A stretch of DNA of 8,935 nt, taken from Leptospira alstonii serovar Sichuan str. 79601. Its GTDB lineage: Bacteria > Spirochaetota > Leptospiria > Leptospirales > Leptospiraceae. Location of the stretch: positions 1-8,935 of the forward strand of contig NZ_ANIK01000080.1 in the NCBI RefSeq assembly GCF_000347175.1, read 5' to 3'. Both the position numbers and the translations under genes were made by a program. The notes below the pieces were generated by a model. The model was given only the letters and a program-made list of their open reading frames with translations, made no database searches and was not told the DNA's origin. Of the stretch, positions 6,460 to 8,935 are shown piece by piece; within the stretch, counting starts at the first letter, position 1, and the number at the start of each line of letters is the position of its first letter.

Positions 6460-7350
6460 ATGATAACTTATGTAGCCGGATTCTTTATTCTATACCTTGG
6501 AATTTATGTGTTCCGCATACCACCGCGTGCAAGAGTTCAGAAATATTTCCTCGGCTTATGTTTAATGCTTTCCGGCTGGATGATCGGCTTCGGTATGCGA
6601 ATGCAAGTGCCGATCGGAATTCGAGAAATATTTGCGAATTGGATTTTATTACCGATTCCATTCATTTCACTTTTTCTTGACTTGGTCGTATGTTCGATCA
6701 TCGGTAAAAAGTTTAAGTTAAATCTTTATAGAACAATTTTAATTTATATTCTTTTGCCTACCTTCTCGTTAATTTCTCTTTTCGGTGGTTATGCAAAGAT
6801 CAATGGTATGTCCGACTATTCGTTCTCACCCTTATTTAATTACCATTTGCTTATGATGTTTGGTTTTTTATCTGTTATAAAAAGTTCCCTGGAATTAGGT
6901 AATGCTATGATTAAAAAGCGAGGGGATAAAAGGATTCGTTCTTTTTTGATGCTTTCAGGAATCTTAATCTCATTATTAACCATTCTTATATTCAACTACG
7001 TTTTACCTTTACGATCTATTTTTTTAGGTTCCTATTCTGCTTTCGGTTTATTGATTTTTGCAATTCTGTGGTCAGTCGCGATTTTGCATTACGACGCTTT
7101 TGAAATTCGAGAATTGGTTATGGAAGGTTCGTCTTTACCTTTTTTAAGCAGAATTTTTTCTTTCGGCGTCTTAGGCTTGTATCGAATCATAGATAATCAC
7201 GGGTACCAGTTGAAACTTATCGCATCCAAAGCTAATGTCACGCTTAACATTGTGGATACGCATTATGATGTTACGATAAGACATCCATCCATTGATAAAG
7301 CTAAGAGGGCGGAGATCGTCGCTAGTATTTTTAGCCGACGTATCCGATAG
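6460..7350 (+). CDS. Seven-helix integral membrane protein, resembles sensor N-terminus of Leptospira histidine kinases
   Basis: A 296-residue protein. Hydrophobic segments at about 2-19, 28-47, 60-82, 90-110, 127-146, 160-183 and 186-210 suggest seven helices. Basic residues in loops (RARVQK at 23-28, KKRGDKR at 152-158) suggest an outside N-terminus and a cytoplasmic tail of about 86 residues. The pattern ending ILHYDAFEIREL (208-219) is like the exit from the 7TM region of bacterial sensor kinases, but no kinase, GGDEF or phosphatase domain follows; the tail is small and mixed alpha/beta. AGGA at 6449-6452 lies 7 bases before ATG 6460, supporting this start. It is probably co-transcribed with the acyltransferase-like gene. 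I recall a Leptospira family named LIC10906 with this look; that match is tentative. Confidence 0.65.
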   Translation: MITYVAGFFILYLGIYVFRIPPRARVQKYFLGLCLMLSGWMIGFGMRMQVPIGIREIFANWILLPIPFISLFLDLVVCSIIGKKFKLNLYRTILIYILLPTFSLISLFGGYAKINGMSDYSFSPLFNYHLLMMFGFLSVIKSSLELGNAMIKKRGDKRIRSFLMLSGILISLLTILIFNYVLPLRSIFLGSYSAFGLLIFAILWSVAILHYDAFEIRELVMEGSSLPFLSRIFSFGVLGLYRIIDNHGYQLKLIASKANVTLNIVDTHYDVTIRHPSIDKAKRAEIVASIFSRRIR

Positions 7351-7443
7351 AATAGGAACTTGAATTTTAACAATAACCTTTTTCCTTTCATTTTTTGGTG
7401 ATTTTAAGGCCGGTCTCAAAACTGCTTGTACTATTAAGAGTAA

Positions 7444-7660
7444 AAATATATTTACGAAATAGACAAATATGATTCAGAAATTCCTAAAAAACTTTGGAAG
7501 AAAATTATCCCGTTGCTCCCGAGAGAAAAGCCAAATCTGAGAAGAAGCGCATTCTCTAAATAAAATTGACCGGTGAACAATCTATTTAGTCGTCCCTGAA
7601 AAAATACCCAAATGGCGTATAACGTAAATAAAATGCTATCCAAGTGTAAATGTTTAAAAA
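7444..7660 (+). pseudogene. Decayed IS5/IS4-superfamily transposase, N-terminal (DUF4096-like) remnant
   Basis: A frame open from 7444 to the stop at 7561 reads EIPKKLWKKIIPLLPREKPN, the typical opening of IS5-superfamily transposases (xxLWxxIxPLLPxExP). Further on, bases about 7594-7625 give VLK then WR in shifting frames, as expected for the conserved VLRTGCQWR segment with small indels. Several stops and frame changes follow. No terminal repeats or catalytic DDE region remain. It is clearly dead. Its family differs from that of the remnant that follows. Confidence 0.55.
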
Positions 7661-7681
7661 CAAAATCACCGTAAAGAATGA

Positions 7682-8067
<386 letters not shown>

Positions 8068-8070
<3 letters not shown>

Positions 8071-8234
8071 TCGTATTCAGAGTAACCCGCTTCCTTATAG
8101 ATTTGTTTACTGAATTCCTTTACCGGTTTTATTATTTCTTTGTCCTGTGTGCTATCCCAAGTGTGTAACTGGAAACTGTTTAAACTTGATTGAATGAATT
8201 GGTTTTCTGAAGGAACTTCTATAATTTTACTCAT
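8068..8234 (-). pseudogene. 5' fragment of a second acyltransferase-like gene
   Basis: A minus-strand frame starts at ATG 8234. Its residues KEFSKQIYKEAGYSE align with KEFLRFSYANAGYSD of the 209-residue protein at 5797, 8 of 15 identical including the AGYS motif. Similarity fades within the next ten residues, where the opposite strand becomes transposase sequence (junction somewhere in 8050-8075). The open frame continues to 7959, but that part is antisense to the IS remnant and the MITE and is not real coding. The rest of the gene was presumably lost by IS insertion and deletion. No ribosome site is visible. Confidence 0.5.
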
Positions 8235-8616
8235 AATAAAATTATGTCACATTATAATAATAATTCAAACCTTCTTATCTTCATAAAATAAGAAAAATCG
8301 GATTTTAAGTTCTTTTGAATACCTTCCCTCTATAACCTGTAATGACCTTCAAATCCAAAGTCATTGGAAATAAAAAAATGCCCTCACAAATTGACTAACG
8401 AAAGAACAAAGACTATTCTAAAAGGGTGGAAGGAAGAGAGAAGACATATCCTTCTAACCAGAATCAAAGCCGGATTCCCATCCCCCGAACGAAGAATTGC
8501 GTATTTTATTTCATAATTTCCAATATTTCTTCTTGTTCAAAGATTTCAAAGGTCACGACCCCCTATTCCCGAAAAAAATTGTTAAGCCATTGCCGGAGCT
8601 TGAACAGACTAAATAA
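8235..8616. other. Gene-poor stretch with weak coding traces
   Basis: No intact gene is seen. A plus-strand frame at 8458-8616 without a start codon reads FKDFKGHDPLFPKKIVKPL, where DPLFPK recalls a segment of some phage-type tyrosine recombinases; the match is short. An imperfect inverted repeat AATGAC (8341-8346) / GTCATT (8360-8365) is present, of unknown meaning. A degenerated mobile-element gene is possible. Confidence 0.3.
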
Positions 8617-8630
8617 CCCTCGAAGGAGGG
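8617..8630 (-). terminator. Hairpin terminator of the DMP19-like gene
   Basis: On the minus strand CCCTC and GAGGG form a 5-bp stem with a CTTC loop, 7 bases after the stop codon, followed by TTATTT. The stem is short and the T-run broken, but the position is ideal. Confidence 0.5.
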
Positions 8631-8637
8631 GAAGATT

Positions 8638-8935
8638 TTAGTTTTTAAAGGAGAATTGAAAGTCCTTTGGCACGACTACATACCCGTCAAAATGAAAAGA
8701 TTTTCGATGAGTATGGATGAATTGAAGCATCGCATCCTCTAAGTCGAAATCGTCGTCATCATAATAAAGTGCACTGTCAAGATCATCGAAATCAATTTGA
8801 ATTTCACCTAATTGAGCGGTACGTTCTGAAATTTCCGATGCCGGATATGGTTTGAAGTAGGAAATCGCCATTTCTAAAATTCTTTCATACTTTGTAAGAC
8901 CTAATTTATTGAATCCTTCTAAGGCATGTTTCCAG
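8638..8935 (-). CDS. DMP19/DUF4375-like acidic protein, C-terminal part; 5' end outside window
   Basis: The frame is open to the right edge, so the ATG at 8871 is internal: upstream codons read WKHALEGFNKLGLTKYERIL directly into it. At least 98 residues are visible. The order is G-L-T-K-Y-x-x-I-L-x-x-A (11-22), then ISYFKPYP, then an acidic section with LDSALYYDDDDFDLEDA and a final FIHTHRKSFHF. This matches what I recall of DUF4375/DMP19 domains: a helix with G..KY..I...A, a variable segment, then LD..YY..D.D.E......YI..H...F. DMP19 of Neisseria is a DNA-mimic protein that titrates a repressor; here only the family resemblance and acidity are seen. It ends at a hairpin at 8617-8630. Confidence 0.6.
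   Translation of the reverse strand, partial: WKHALEGFNKLGLTKYERILEMAISYFKPYPASEISERTAQLGEIQIDFDDLDSALYYDDDDFDLEDAMLQFIHTHRKSFHFDGYVVVPKDFQFSFKN

Noticed and set aside
7452..7643. Minus-strand open frame of 63 codons with hydrophobic residues
   Set aside because: It is antisense to the recognisable plus-strand transposase remnant.
8426..8641. Plus-strand open frame of 71 codons
   Set aside because: Low-complexity Ser/Arg/Lys composition, no ribosome site, and a competing frame has the only family-like segment.

Overview
The window looks like chromosomal accessory DNA from a pathogenic-clade Leptospira (spirochaete). The reasons are an internal-to-C-terminal part of a very long protein resembling the Leptospira family known as TIGR04388, a loose spirochaete-type lipobox, several Leptospira-style hypothetical families, AT-rich intergenic DNA and decayed IS5-type transposases. 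The identification rests on recalled family features only; no search was run.

Layout. (1) 1-3532 (+): the 3' part of a giant surface or secreted protein whose start lies before the window. It has a coiled-coil-rich section, an Ala/Gly-rich hydrophobic section, a glycine-rich beta-strand section, a short YD-like linker and an AT-rich C-terminal module with a Ser-Asp-His alpha/beta-hydrolase triad. It is followed with a 3-base stop/start overlap by a predicted lipoprotein (3529-4293). I read the pair as a polymorphic toxin with a lipase-like tip and a candidate immunity protein; this is the most interesting system here. (2) 4293-4326: a hairpin between convergent genes. (3) 4330-5229 (-): a truncated AraC-type regulator followed by a coupled 70-residue protein. 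(4) 5230-5325: a compact divergent control region with two copies of an inverted-repeat operator, TTGCATnnnGCAA, placed on both promoters. (5) 5326-5736 (+): a CI/Cro-like regulator that probably binds those operators. (6) 5797-7350 (+): a GNAT-fold, acyltransferase-like protein and a seven-helix membrane protein, probably one transcript. (7) 7351-8637: a graveyard with two different IS5-superfamily transposase remnants. One carries a 101-bp MITE-like insertion with inverted ends and a 3-bp target duplication. A 5' fragment of a second acyltransferase-like gene lies on the minus strand, followed by about 400 bases without an intact gene. (8) 8638-8935 (-): the C-terminal part of an acidic DMP19/DUF4375-like protein running off the right edge, with a hairpin terminator.

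How they fit together: the toxin/lipoprotein pair is a self-contained cassette whose base composition (about 25-30% GC in sampled 60-base lines) differs from the toxin body (about 43-58% in sampled lines), as expected for a swapped toxin tip. The two regulators in the middle form a small divergent switch whose targets beyond themselves are unknown. The right-hand third records repeated insertion and decay.
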